Below, piece by piece: positions 26,125 through 35,101 of a stretch of 64,000 bases of DNA. Below the pieces are notes generated by a model. That model made no database searches, was not told the DNA's origin, and saw only the letters and a list, made by a program, of their open reading frames with translations. The position numbers were made by a program, and so were the translations under genes. The stretch comes from Saccharicrinis aurantiacus. Its GTDB lineage: Bacteria > Bacteroidota > Bacteroidia > Bacteroidales > Marinilabiliaceae. The DNA lies in contig NZ_LYBV02000020.1 in assembly GCF_001660705.2 (NCBI RefSeq), forward strand, positions 1 through 64,000. The letters are read 5' to 3'. Each line of letters begins with the position of its first letter. Within the stretch, counting starts at the first letter, position 1.

Positions 26125-26688
26125 ATGAAAAATTTAAAAATTCACACAATCGAAACAGCTCCTGCAGCGAGCAAAGAATCTTTAGAGCAATCGTTAAAAG
26201 CCTTCGGGATGGTACCAAACTTACATGGTGTTTTAGCCGAGTCGCCAGGTTTATTAGAAGCCTATAAACAATTGCACGAGTGGTTTGTAAATGCATCGTT
26301 TAATGCCGATGAGTTAACCGTAGTATGGCAAACCATTAATGTGGAGCACGAGTGTCATTATTGTGTGCCAGCACATACCGGTATTGCAAAAATGATGAAG
26401 GTTGATGATGCTATTACAGATGCCTTACGAAACGAAACAGTTCTTCCAAGCGAGAAACTAGAAGTCTTAAGAGAGACAACACTAGAGATTGTCCGTCAGA
26501 GAGGAAGACTTACAGGTGCAACACGCGAAAAGTTTTTCAGTGTAGGCTATGAGAATAAACACTTGCTTGATATCATCCTGGGCTTATCGCAAAAGGTGAT
26601 TAGTAATTACGTAAATCACTTGGCAGAAACACCTGTTGATAATGGCTTTGTGAAGTTCAAGTGGGAAAAATCAGTTGCAACTCATTAA
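26125..26688 (+). CDS. AhpD-like carboxymuconolactone decarboxylase family protein
   Basis: A protein of about 187 residues of the AhpD/CMD all-helical family. The redox site is C77-x2-C80-x3-H84 within EHECHYCVPAHT, with the upstream acidic residue in place, which is the alkylhydroperoxidase pattern. The N-terminal stretch SLKAFGMVPNLHGVLAESP is typical. Start at the ATG at 26125; the extra ten codons from 26095 look non-family. It leads a run of same-strand genes (DoxX-like at 26698, DsrE-like at 27113), so a redox or thiol-stress operon is likely. Confidence 0.82.
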   Translation: MKNLKIHTIETAPAASKESLEQSLKAFGMVPNLHGVLAESPGLLEAYKQLHEWFVNASFNADELTVVWQTINVEHECHYCVPAHTGIAKMMKVDDAITDALRNETVLPSEKLEVLRETTLEIVRQRGRLTGATREKFFSVGYENKHLLDIILGLSQKVISNYVNHLAETPVDNGFVKFKWEKSVATH

Positions 26689-26697
26689 TTAGAATTC

Positions 26698-27120
26698 ATG
26701 TCAAAATCAGTTAAGATACTAACAGGTATTTTAGGGTTTATTATGTTAGTGCCAGGGTTGGCAAAGTTCGTCAACCCTTTTAAATCCTTCATTTTTCAGC
26801 ATCTTGTAATTATAGGTTTTCCATTTCCTGAGTTTACACAATATGCCGTTAAGTTTGGCGAAGTAGGAATAGGAGTTCTTCTTTTGTTTCTTGCAATCAA
26901 AGGCAATATGCTAAAAAAACAGACTCAGAAAATTACCTTCTGGCTAGCCAATATTGCTGTAATTGCTACTATGGTGGTTGCCATTTATACACACCTGCAT
27001 CCTGATGTGCCGGCTGAGATTTTACCAATGGAATATAAGCCACCCCTAATGGGAATAGCATATATTTGTTTAACTGTTACAAATATGTATTTGTATAATA
27101 AAACTAAGGACAATGGATAA
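26698..27120 (+). CDS. DoxX-like membrane protein
   Basis: A 140-residue inner-membrane protein with four predicted helices (about 5-25, 45-63, 76-97, 112-132). It has the DoxX signature near the first helix (GFIMLVPGLAKFVNP) and a conserved GEVGIGVLLL in the second. DoxX proteins are linked to thiosulfate or quinone-related redox work in several bacteria, though most copies are uncharacterised. It starts 9 nt after the AhpD-like gene and overlaps the next gene by 8 nt, so the three are translationally linked. Confidence 0.78.
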   Translation: MSKSVKILTGILGFIMLVPGLAKFVNPFKSFIFQHLVIIGFPFPEFTQYAVKFGEVGIGVLLLFLAIKGNMLKKQTQKITFWLANIAVIATMVVAIYTHLHPDVPAEILPMEYKPPLMGIAYICLTVTNMYLYNKTKDNG

Positions 27121-27448
27121 ATTAAACATTTTGTGGACGACCACAAACCGCGACACAATTAGTAAAATGATTGTAATGTATGCTTCTAATGCCATTATTA
27201 ATGCTTGGTGGAAAGAAGTTAATGTTATTATTTGGGGTGCGTCGGCACAGTTGGTCGGAGAAAATAGCGAAGTGCAGCAGGAAGTATTAGACATGATGAA
27301 AGCAGGCGTTCATGTAGAGGCTTGTCAGGCCTGTGCTGAGCAATTTGGTGTGGCTGAAAAAATAAAAGCACTCGGCGTAGATGTTTTATACATGGGCGAA
27401 CCTTTAACCCAATATCTAAAAAACGACGAGAAAGTACTTACACTCTAA
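27113..27448 (+). CDS. DsrE-family protein
   Basis: A 111-residue soluble protein with the DsrE/DsrF-like fold: an ILWTTTNRDT strand, VNVIIWGASAQLV, and a cysteine region MMKAGVHVEACQACAEQFGV holding two Cys (CQAC). The spacing of these Cys at the third strand matches sulfur-carrying or redox members. It overlaps the DoxX-like gene by 8 nt and ends the short operon. Confidence 0.78.
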   Translation: MDKLNILWTTTNRDTISKMIVMYASNAIINAWWKEVNVIIWGASAQLVGENSEVQQEVLDMMKAGVHVEACQACAEQFGVAEKIKALGVDVLYMGEPLTQYLKNDEKVLTL

Positions 27449-27553
27449 AAGTGTACAAGAACAAAACTATCATTTGAGATGTTCGCATTTTAATACCAAA
27501 TGCATTATTAAAAGATTGATAAATAAATTGAATTATATTGGGTTTTTACGATG

Positions 27554-27595
27554 CATAAAATAGATGTATAGCCATAGCTACATTGATATTTTATG
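27554..27595. promoter_or_regulatory. Imperfect inverted repeat upstream of the peroxiredoxin gene
   Basis: CATAAAATA (27554-27562) pairs with TATTTTATG (27587-27595). An inner stem, ATGTATAGC with GCTACAT, has one bulge pair. It lies 87 bp before the peroxiredoxin ATG and 106 bp after the DsrE-like gene, and has no T run. An operator or leader structure is possible. Confidence 0.35.
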
Positions 27596-27681
27596 AAGAA
27601 GTTAAAGCTTAATAGAAGTAATTTATATTAATCATTTGATGATGGTTTTGGTATAAACTAACACAATTCAACAAAAAGAAT

Positions 27682-28434
27682 ATGAAATTGAATACACGCA
27701 TCAAATTATTTGTTTTAGTATTACTAACAATAACAGCAAATAGTATTTCGGCTCAAGATAAACAGAGCCCTAAAAACGCAACTCAAATGAAATCACTCGG
27801 AGAGCAATTGGATGAACGAGCGCAATGGGCGCAGCAAAATTTTAGTAAAGAGGTAAAAGATATTTATGCCAATGGCGTTGAATCGGTAATAGCTTCGGGT
27901 ATTTATGAGCGGGTTTTAAAGGTGGGAGACAAGGCACCTAATTTCACCTTAAAGGATCAGATGGGCAAAGAGCTTGCACTATATGATATGCTTAAAGAAA
28001 CTCCGGTTATATTAACGTGGTATCGCGGTGGATGGTGCCCTTATTGTAACCTTACGCTTCACGCGCTTCAGGATAATTTGGATGAATTTAAAAAAGCAGG
28101 TGCTAACTTATTGGCACTAACGCCTGAATTACCGGATAATTCAATGAGCACGGCTGAGAAAAACGAACTCGAATTTAGCATACTAAGTGATTTGGATAAT
28201 AAGGTGGCCCGAGAATACGGATTGGTATTTAAACTGGCTCCGGATGTGGCTAAAATTTACGATGCCAAGTTCGACCTTAAATCTTACAATGGTAATAATT
28301 CCGACGAATTGCCACTTGCAGCCACCTATGTGATTAATAAAGATGGTGTAATTAGTTATGCTTTTATTGATGCCGATTATACCAAACGTGCTGAGCCAAG
28401 TGAGATTATAAAAGCCATTGAAGCTATAAAATAA
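27682..28434 (+). CDS. Secreted peroxiredoxin-like protein (AhpC/TSA)
   Basis: A 250-residue protein: signal peptide (1-24, ending ISAQ), a helical linker, and a thioredoxin-fold AhpC/TSA domain (about 75-250). The redox motif is WYRGGWCPYC, i.e. CPYC in the peroxiredoxin-like subfamily; KVGDKAPNFTLKDQMGKE is the usual entry to the fold. It probably reduces peroxides or disulfides in the periplasm. An AraC-type regulator gene begins 6 nt after the stop, so the two are co-transcribed. Confidence 0.85.
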   Translation: MKLNTRIKLFVLVLLTITANSISAQDKQSPKNATQMKSLGEQLDERAQWAQQNFSKEVKDIYANGVESVIASGIYERVLKVGDKAPNFTLKDQMGKELALYDMLKETPVILTWYRGGWCPYCNLTLHALQDNLDEFKKAGANLLALTPELPDNSMSTAEKNELEFSILSDLDNKVAREYGLVFKLAPDVAKIYDAKFDLKSYNGNNSDELPLAATYVINKDGVISYAFIDADYTKRAEPSEIIKAIEAIK

Positions 28435-28439
28435 GCAAG

Positions 28440-29285
28440 ATGATTCTGAACCAGTCGAATTTTGAATACAAAGGGCGTGAGCTTATTTCGCGGGTTACCG
28501 TAACAGCCCCATTCCGAAAAGAAGGTATTTTTGAGAATGAAGGTTGCTTCCTTTATTTTAAGGAGGCTGGTTTTAAAATGCAGTCTTCAACATTAAAAGA
28601 CATGCCCATAAAATCGAAAGAAGCGGTGCTGTTACGTTGCGGTACCTACTATTTCGATTTGCTAAATAGTGTTGATAGCGATACGGTTGATGTATTGGCC
28701 ATTCATTTGGTACCGGAACAACTAAAAGCTATTTATGGCGATGAGCTACCTGCCATTATTGAAAAAAGTAAAACGGCAAAGCAAAGCAAAGTTGTTGCTT
28801 CTGAAAATATTATAGCACGCTTTATTGAGTCGCTCGAGTTTTATTTTGAGAATCCAGATTTAGTTAGTGAAGATATACTCGAACTTAAGGTAAAGGAATT
28901 GATATTATTGCTAATTCAAACCAAGAATATTGATTCGATTGTTGATTTGATCTCCGATTTGTATGCCCCAAAAACTGCGCAACTCAGAAAGGTGATAGAT
29001 ACGCATTTGTTCTCCAATTTTTCAGCAGATGAATTGGCTAAAATGAGTAACCTGAGTTTATCCTCGTTCAAAAGAGAGTTTAAGAAGGTTTATAACGATA
29101 GTCCGCAAAACTATATTAATACCAAACGTATTGAAAAAGCACAAATACTTTTAAAAAGTACAGCGCTTAGTGTGAGTGATATCGCCTATGATATTGGTTT
29201 TAACGACCCACAATATTTTACCCGTCTGTTTACAAAACATACTGGTATTACTCCTAGTGAATTCCGTAATCAGAATTCGAATTAA
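28440..29285 (+). CDS. AraC-family transcriptional regulator
   Basis: A 281-residue DNA-binding regulator. The C-terminal 95 residues carry the double helix-turn-helix: FSADELAKMSNLSLSSFKRE and then VSDIAYDIGFNDPQYFTRLF with the closing HTGITPSEFR. The N-terminal half is a cupin-like effector domain (GCFLYFKEAGFKMQ, KEAVLLRCGTYYF), similar to ExsA/AraC_N types. Downstream of and nearly touching the peroxiredoxin gene, it may control that pair. Confidence 0.88.
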   Translation: MILNQSNFEYKGRELISRVTVTAPFRKEGIFENEGCFLYFKEAGFKMQSSTLKDMPIKSKEAVLLRCGTYYFDLLNSVDSDTVDVLAIHLVPEQLKAIYGDELPAIIEKSKTAKQSKVVASENIIARFIESLEFYFENPDLVSEDILELKVKELILLLIQTKNIDSIVDLISDLYAPKTAQLRKVIDTHLFSNFSADELAKMSNLSLSSFKREFKKVYNDSPQNYINTKRIEKAQILLKSTALSVSDIAYDIGFNDPQYFTRLFTKHTGITPSEFRNQNSN

Positions 29286-29306
29286 AATACTATAAAACAA
29301 AAAAAA

Positions 29307-29400
29307 CAGCGAAGCGTCTCCGCTTCGCTGAACCCATAAGCCGAACATTGCATAAGAATAGTCACTCACAAATTTGTGTCACCTATTCTAAATTCGGGTT
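29307..29400 (-). other. Structured intergenic unit with a minus-strand terminator
   Basis: A perfect 10-bp hairpin (29307-29316 with 29321-29330) is followed on the minus strand by eight T, a strong terminator. No minus-strand gene precedes it. Just upstream on that strand is a nested hairpin: AGAATAG/CTATTCT (29355-29361, 29383-29389) enclosing the palindrome CACAAATTTGTG. This could be a small minus-strand RNA or a relic of a small mobile element. On the plus strand the hairpin may still protect the AraC mRNA end. Confidence 0.4.
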
Positions 29401-29637
29401 TTCGTTATTCTTTTTAGCGCTTCACTTTAATACCTAGCACTTCGAGCAATTGAGGTTGATAGCGATGCATACCTCCTTAATCGTATCCTATTTCAATTCA
29501 ACTTTAAACAATTTCTATTTCTAATTGTGTTTAGAATGCCTTAATTTTAAGAGAAATGGAAAAATGGCGCGCTTGCAGTCAGTGTTTCTACTTCAGTCAT
29601 TCAAATTGAATAGCTAGTTAATTAATAAACTCATACT

Positions 29638-30717
29638 ATGTATACAAAAGCAATTTACCCCATTAGCACTGTAGTGCGATGGACAAGGAGGTATCTCTTT
29701 TTCTTTGTACTCTTATCACTTGTACCTGTAATATTATACGAAGTAGTAGATTGGAAATGGCTACATCTGCCATGGCTTCCTATCGGATTGGTTGGTATGG
29801 CCCTCGCATTTATCAGTGGGTTTAAAAATAATGCCTCCTACGGAAGGCTTTGGGAAGCTCGAAAAATATACGGAGGAATTGTAAATACATCTCGATTATT
29901 GGCCACAATGGTTAATGATTTTATTACCAATGAGTATGCCAAGGAAGCCAAAACAGATGAGGAGTTTTTCAAGATTAAAAAAACGATTATTATGCGCCAT
30001 GTGGCCTGGATGACAGCCCTCAGGCATGCCCTTAGGGTTAAGAAAAACTGGGAAACAACGGTAAGTAACCTATCGGATAAGGAGCATATGAAAGCCATTA
30101 AAGTAAGGGAGTATGAGCATACCTTAAAGGAGGAGTTAGCCGGTTATTTATCTGATGAAGAAAGAGACCAAATATTAAGTAAAACCAATAAACAAACTGC
30201 TTGTCTTAACCTTCAGTCCAGTCATTTTAAACAATTAAAACTGAACGGATATATCGACAATTTTAGGCATGTGGAGTTTAAAAACATCATTGGCGAGCTA
30301 CTTACTTTGCAGGGGCAAGCAGAGCGGATTAAAAATTTTCCTTACCCCCGACAGTTTGCCACTCTGAATCTGTTTTTTGTTTGGATTTTTATATTTCTAT
30401 TGCCATTAGGGCTTATGCATGAATTCGATAAGATTGGCTATGCATTACTCGAACACGAAAATGTTAATGTATTGCACCTGTTCTTTGCTAAAAACTTTGT
30501 GTGGTTAACCATTCCCTTTAGTATCGTTATTTCGTGGATTTTCATGTTAATGGAAAGAGTAGGCGATGTTTCTGAAAATCCGTTTGAAGGAATGAGTAAC
30601 GACATACCAATTACAACGATATCCCGAGCAATTGAAATTGATATACGCGAAATGATAAGGGATGATAAAAATGAAATTCCGAAAGCACATCCTGAATATT
30701 CAAATACACAGATGTAA
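29638..30717 (+). CDS. Bestrophin-family chloride channel
   Basis: A 359-residue membrane protein of the bestrophin/UPF0187 family. Membrane segments lie at about 20-38, 42-60, 240-260 and 285-305. The conserved GFKNNASYGRLWEARKIYGG block follows the second helix, and the FPYPRQFATLN motif precedes the third. These proteins form pentameric anion channels in the inner membrane. The gene appears to be alone; the 350 bp upstream hold the structured unit at 29307-29400 and nothing else I can name. Confidence 0.88.
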   Translation: MYTKAIYPISTVVRWTRRYLFFFVLLSLVPVILYEVVDWKWLHLPWLPIGLVGMALAFISGFKNNASYGRLWEARKIYGGIVNTSRLLATMVNDFITNEYAKEAKTDEEFFKIKKTIIMRHVAWMTALRHALRVKKNWETTVSNLSDKEHMKAIKVREYEHTLKEELAGYLSDEERDQILSKTNKQTACLNLQSSHFKQLKLNGYIDNFRHVEFKNIIGELLTLQGQAERIKNFPYPRQFATLNLFFVWIFIFLLPLGLMHEFDKIGYALLEHENVNVLHLFFAKNFVWLTIPFSIVISWIFMLMERVGDVSENPFEGMSNDIPITTISRAIEIDIREMIRDDKNEIPKAHPEYSNTQM

Positions 30718-30862
30718 GATGCTTTGAGGTAAATTGCGCTAAGTTTATAGTAATTTGGGTGTTAATACCAAAAAGTATACAACTACTACCAAAATGTTTA
30801 AGTGCTAAATGCCTTTGATGAACGACCTTTGTACCATAATATTTTAGTAACTAAAAGTTTGA

Positions 30863-31816
30863 ATGATGACTGATAGCAGATTTGGAAGAAAAGGATGGAC
30901 ACCAGAGTTAATGAAATCGCAAGAGGGGAAAATATTTGTTATTACCGGAACCACTAGCGGAACTGGATTTGAAGCAGCAAAAATTCTTCTATCGAAAGGT
31001 GCCAAAGTAGTGATGTTGAATCGTAACCCTAAAAAGTCAGAAGATGTAATTGCAAGCTATAAAAACGAATTAGGAAATGCTATTGATGTATCCTATATAA
31101 CTTTGGATTTAGGTAAGTTGGCCTCTGTTAAAAAAGCAGCTAAAGAGGTGCTTGAAACCGTGCCACGCATTGATGCTTTAATGCTAAATGCCGCCATTGC
31201 ACAAGTGCCCAAGCAAGTGCTCACCGAAGATGGTTTTGAAAGCCAATTAGGAACCAATCATTACGGAAATTTTTTACTACAAGGATTATTATTCCCTTTA
31301 ATTGAAAAATCAAAAGGACGCATTGTAACCGTGGGTAGTTTGGGTTATAATATGGGCATTAAAGCCATAAAATTTGATGATATGAATTGGGATAAGGATT
31401 ACACCGGTAATAATGCTTATAGCCAAAGTAAGCTGGCTCAAATTATGTCGGTTTACCAATTACAAGATAGATTAAAACAAGCCGGCAAAACTGATGTGAA
31501 AGCTTATGCCTGTCACCCGGGCTCTTCACGAACTTCGCTTATTAAAACCAGTGGTAGTTTAATGCTTAGAATTACCTTTGGATTGATGAAACTATCGCCC
31601 TTAACACAATCAGCTGAAAAAGGAGCTTACCCTGAGTTAATGTGTGCCACCGAAGATGATTTGGATGAAAAAGGCTTTTACGGTCCTACAGGCCGAAGCA
31701 ATTGGGTTGGGCCTGTGGGAGCACATAAAATAGAAGCTCACGCTAAGGATATGAACGTTGCAAAAAAGTTATGGGATTTATCAGAAAAAGAAACGGGTTT
31801 AAAGTGGGCTATATAG
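30863..31816 (+). CDS. Short-chain dehydrogenase/reductase
   Basis: A 317-residue SDR with the NAD(P)-binding motif TGTTSGTG (28-35), a central MLNAAIA in place of NNAG, Ser in TVGSLG and the catalytic YSQSK (Tyr186, Lys190). Length and the FVITGTTSGTGFEAAK start resemble the protochlorophyllide-reductase/retinol-dehydrogenase-like branch; the true substrate is unknown. It leads a same-strand set with a membrane protein (31863) and an AraC regulator (32390). Confidence 0.85.
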   Translation: MMTDSRFGRKGWTPELMKSQEGKIFVITGTTSGTGFEAAKILLSKGAKVVMLNRNPKKSEDVIASYKNELGNAIDVSYITLDLGKLASVKKAAKEVLETVPRIDALMLNAAIAQVPKQVLTEDGFESQLGTNHYGNFLLQGLLFPLIEKSKGRIVTVGSLGYNMGIKAIKFDDMNWDKDYTGNNAYSQSKLAQIMSVYQLQDRLKQAGKTDVKAYACHPGSSRTSLIKTSGSLMLRITFGLMKLSPLTQSAEKGAYPELMCATEDDLDEKGFYGPTGRSNWVGPVGAHKIEAHAKDMNVAKKLWDLSEKETGLKWAI

Positions 31817-31862
31817 CTATTAAAGCAGCTCATCAATTTTAAATATTAAAATCAATAACGCT

Positions 31863-32375
31863 ATGGATATTTTAAAAACTGCAACAGATTGGGCTAAAGC
31901 CGAGGTTTTTTCAACCGCATTTTTTATCGTTTTCGGATTTGCTTTTGTATTAGCAAGCATCGGTTTTTGGCAGCTAGGAAAAACAGACATGGCCAAGGCA
32001 TATATTATTCCAACATTGGTTGCCGGAGCAATGCTTTTAACAATAGGTTTTGGTTTGTTTTTTACCAACATATCCCGAATTTCGAGTTTTGCAGCAGATT
32101 ACAACACGGATGCCTCAGCCTTTGTAGAAGCAGAAATAGTACGTGTAGATAAAGCGATTAACGAATATAAAACGATAGTTTTTAAAGCTATTCCCATAAT
32201 TATAGCAGTATGTGCTTTGCTTATTATTTTTATGAATTCGCCAGTATGGCGCGCTAGCATGATTACAACCATTGCCATGTTAGTAGTTATTTTATTGATT
32301 GATGGTACTGCTCGCGATAGAATTGAGGTATATAAAGCTGAATTAATTTCACTTGAAATGCCTTTAAATAAATAG
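31863..32375 (+). CDS. Hypothetical four-helix membrane protein
   Basis: A 170-residue protein with four predicted transmembrane helices (about 17-37, 47-68, 108-125, 131-147) and a polar loop of about 35 residues between helices 2 and 3. I do not recognise the family. It sits between an SDR and an AraC regulator with gaps of 46 and 14 nt, so it is probably co-transcribed and linked to their function. Confidence 0.7.
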   Translation: MDILKTATDWAKAEVFSTAFFIVFGFAFVLASIGFWQLGKTDMAKAYIIPTLVAGAMLLTIGFGLFFTNISRISSFAADYNTDASAFVEAEIVRVDKAINEYKTIVFKAIPIIIAVCALLIIFMNSPVWRASMITTIAMLVVILLIDGTARDRIEVYKAELISLEMPLNK

Positions 32376-32389
32376 TTTGATTTGTAGTG

Positions 32390-33313
32390 ATGAGAGAGAT
32401 AAACTTTAAAAATATTACCGAGTTCAACTTGGCGCAGAATTTACCTGAGCCAGAGAATCCGCTTTTCAGTATTGGTCAGAAAACCATGAGTACCGATGAG
32501 ATAAATAATTGCATCTCCTCAAAGGAGGAAGCCAGTTATACCAATCAGTTTTATATCATCAGTTTAAAAAACATTGTATCTGGCGAAATTATTTATGGCC
32601 GCACAAAGTACGATTGTAGCACAGGAACACTACTATTCTCTGCACCCAATCAAACCTATACGGTAAAAGATATTGTAATTAGTTCTGAATCGTGGTTTTT
32701 GGCTTTTCACGATGATTTTATTCAAGGATTGGATATTCGTAAAAGGATTAAGAATTACAATTTCTTTAATTACAATGTTAACGAGGCGCTACATCTTTCG
32801 CCCAAAGAGGAACAAACCATAAAAACAATCTTTAGGAATATTGAATCGGAATACCAAAACAATCAGGATGAGTTTAGTAAAGAGATTATCATCTCTCACC
32901 TTGAAACACTTTTAAAATATGCCGATCGTTTTTACAAGCGTCAATTTTTAAATAGAAAAGAGATTAATAAGAATTTAATGACGCGGTTTACCGAAATTTT
33001 AGATGCCTATTTTGAAAGTGGACAGCTATCAGAAAATGGAATTCCAAGCGTGCAATGGTTGGCATCTCAGTTAGAAGTAAGCCATCGCTATTTGAGTGAT
33101 AGTATTAAAGCAGAGACCGGGAAAACTGCTGTTGATCAGATTAACTTGTATTTAATTGAGGAAGCAAAAAACCTATTATTAGATCCCGCCACCTCAATAT
33201 CCGAAACTGCTTACAAGTTGGGTTTTGAATATCCGCAATACTTCTCTCGTTTATTTAAAAAGAAAACCGGACTGAGCCCCAAAGAGTATATTGAGTCAGC
33301 TTCGTTGAATTAG
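32390..33313 (+). CDS. AraC-family transcriptional regulator
   Basis: A 307-residue regulator with a C-terminal double HTH (about 210-305: VQWLASQLEVSHRYLSDSIK and then SISETAYKLGFEYPQYFSRL with KKTGLSPKEY). The N-terminal half is an AraC-type sensing domain. The ATG at 32390 is used; the codon before it is GTG. It follows the membrane-protein gene by 14 nt and probably controls this SDR operon. Its stop lies 12 nt from the stop of the converging acyl-CoA ligase gene. Confidence 0.86.
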   Translation: MREINFKNITEFNLAQNLPEPENPLFSIGQKTMSTDEINNCISSKEEASYTNQFYIISLKNIVSGEIIYGRTKYDCSTGTLLFSAPNQTYTVKDIVISSESWFLAFHDDFIQGLDIRKRIKNYNFFNYNVNEALHLSPKEEQTIKTIFRNIESEYQNNQDEFSKEIIISHLETLLKYADRFYKRQFLNRKEINKNLMTRFTEILDAYFESGQLSENGIPSVQWLASQLEVSHRYLSDSIKAETGKTAVDQINLYLIEEAKNLLLDPATSISETAYKLGFEYPQYFSRLFKKKTGLSPKEYIESASLN

Positions 33314-33325
33314 TTATTAAAGCAG

Positions 33326-35098
33326 TTAATACATAGCTTCAATTGTTGATTTATAATTTATATTTACCTGCTTACGACGTACCTTCATGGAGTTGGTAAG
33401 CATGTTGTTGGATATGCAGAAAGGCTCCTCAACTAAATTAAACTTAATAACTCTTTCGTGCGATGGTAATAGTTTCTGTAATTCTTCAAACTCACTAGTG
33501 ATCCATTTAATAATCTCAGATTCTTCGAGTAAGCTACCTATGTTATCGTAAGCTATTTTTAATTCATCGGCATGTTTTATAACGGCATCGTAAACCGGAA
33601 CTACGAGTGCAGTAAGGTATTTACGGTTGTCGCCAATAACACAAATTTGCTCCACAAGAGTTGATTGGCTTAATACCAACTCCACCTTTTGAGGTGAGAT
33701 ATATTTACCGGTAGAAGTTTTAATAATATCTTTAATTCGCTCCGTCATGTGTAGTTTGCCAGGCTTGGGAATATATCCTTGATCGCCTGTATGGTACCAA
33801 CCATCCTTTAATACTTCGGCGGTTTCTTCGGGTTTGTTGTAATAACCCTTAAATACTGTTTCTCCTTTTACCAGAATCATATTATCCTCTGATATTTTCA
33901 CCTCTACACCAGGTAAAATATCGCCAGTATAATCAAAATCGTAGTTAGTAAAAGCCATGTTAGATACTGTTGCCGAGGTTTCAGTAGCACCATAACCATA
34001 AGTAATAAACATACCAATGGCATGGAAACATTTTAGTATATGTGGGCTCAAGGCCGAACCAGCACAAGGTAACATACGAAAGTTCCCCCCAAATACAGCA
34101 CGTACTTTTTTATACACAAGTGTATCGGCTAACTTTTGTTTTATGGCAAGGCTTTGTGGTACTTTTTTGCCATCTTTTTGATATTCGATATATCGTAAGC
34201 CAACGTTTAATGCCCAACGAAAAATAGCTCGTTGGGGTGCGCTCCAAGTAGCTGCCTTCTGGTGAATGGCATCATAGGTTTTCTCAAAAAACCTTGGAAC
34301 GGCACACATTACTGTAGGCTTTACTTTTGGCAACACTTCTATAATTTTTTTAGGATTATAGTTGTACACATTGGTAGCACCACTGTAAAGCAATAAGTAG
34401 GTCCACATGCGCTCAAAAACATGACTTAGAGGCAAAAAAGCAATGGATACATCATCTTCGCGAAGCTGAAGTCTTTCGTTGTTTCTTTTAAAGGCACACA
34501 TAAAGTTTTTATGCGTTAGCATAGCCCCTTTAGGTTCGCCAGTGGTGCCCGAGGTATAAATAATGGTTGCTAAATCGTCGGTACTTACATTATTTAGCCT
34601 TTCATTAAAGCTGGTATCATCAGCTACAGCCTTTGAGGCTGCTACATCAATAAAACGCACAATTCTTGGATCGTCGCTGTCCTCACAATTAAAGGTAATA
34701 ATCAACTCCAATGAGTCACAGCTATCTAGAGCCTTTTTGGCATGTTTAAGCTTTTCAGCATCGCCCACAAATAAAACACGCATATTGGTTTCATCAACAA
34801 TGTAACTCAGTTGTGAATAAACAGCAGTTGAATAAATTGGTACCACAGCTGCGCGTATTGAAAGAATGGCCAAATCACTAATAGTCCACTCGGGCATATT
34901 AGGACTGTAAATACCAATATTACTGTTTTCTGCAATATCTTGGTGCAGTAAATATTTTGATATTTGTTCTGCTATCTGCTTAAATCGTTGCCACGATATT
35001 GTATTGTAATCGTCCCCTTGCTCGTATTTAAAAACCGTTTTACTTCCGTATTTATCGGCTCTATTACGGAGCATGTGTGCTATATGTATATCAATCAT
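33326..35098 (-). CDS. Long-chain fatty-acid-CoA ligase (AMP-binding)
   Basis: A 590-residue acyl-activating enzyme. The AMP-binding P-loop IYTSGTTGEPKG lies at about 178-189, followed by LPLSHVFERMW, the YGATETSATVS adenine-binding block and WYHTGDQGYI with KDIIKTSTGKYI near the end. This is the FadD/ACSL pattern. It forms acyl-CoA from free fatty acid and ATP at the inner membrane. It lies 3 nt downstream of the acyltransferase gene, so activated acyl chains and their transfer are probably coupled. Confidence 0.9.
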   Translation of the reverse strand: MIDIHIAHMLRNRADKYGSKTVFKYEQGDDYNTISWQRFKQIAEQISKYLLHQDIAENSNIGIYSPNMPEWTISDLAILSIRAAVVPIYSTAVYSQLSYIVDETNMRVLFVGDAEKLKHAKKALDSCDSLELIITFNCEDSDDPRIVRFIDVAASKAVADDTSFNERLNNVSTDDLATIIYTSGTTGEPKGAMLTHKNFMCAFKRNNERLQLREDDVSIAFLPLSHVFERMWTYLLLYSGATNVYNYNPKKIIEVLPKVKPTVMCAVPRFFEKTYDAIHQKAATWSAPQRAIFRWALNVGLRYIEYQKDGKKVPQSLAIKQKLADTLVYKKVRAVFGGNFRMLPCAGSALSPHILKCFHAIGMFITYGYGATETSATVSNMAFTNYDFDYTGDILPGVEVKISEDNMILVKGETVFKGYYNKPEETAEVLKDGWYHTGDQGYIPKPGKLHMTERIKDIIKTSTGKYISPQKVELVLSQSTLVEQICVIGDNRKYLTALVVPVYDAVIKHADELKIAYDNIGSLLEESEIIKWITSEFEELQKLLPSHERVIKFNLVEEPFCISNNMLTNSMKVRRKQVNINYKSTIEAMY

Positions 35099-35101
35099 TG
35101 T

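Noticed and set aside
29151-29369. 72-codon minus-strand frame over the AraC gene end
   Set aside because: Mostly antisense to the HTH coding region and crossing a hairpin; no protein features.
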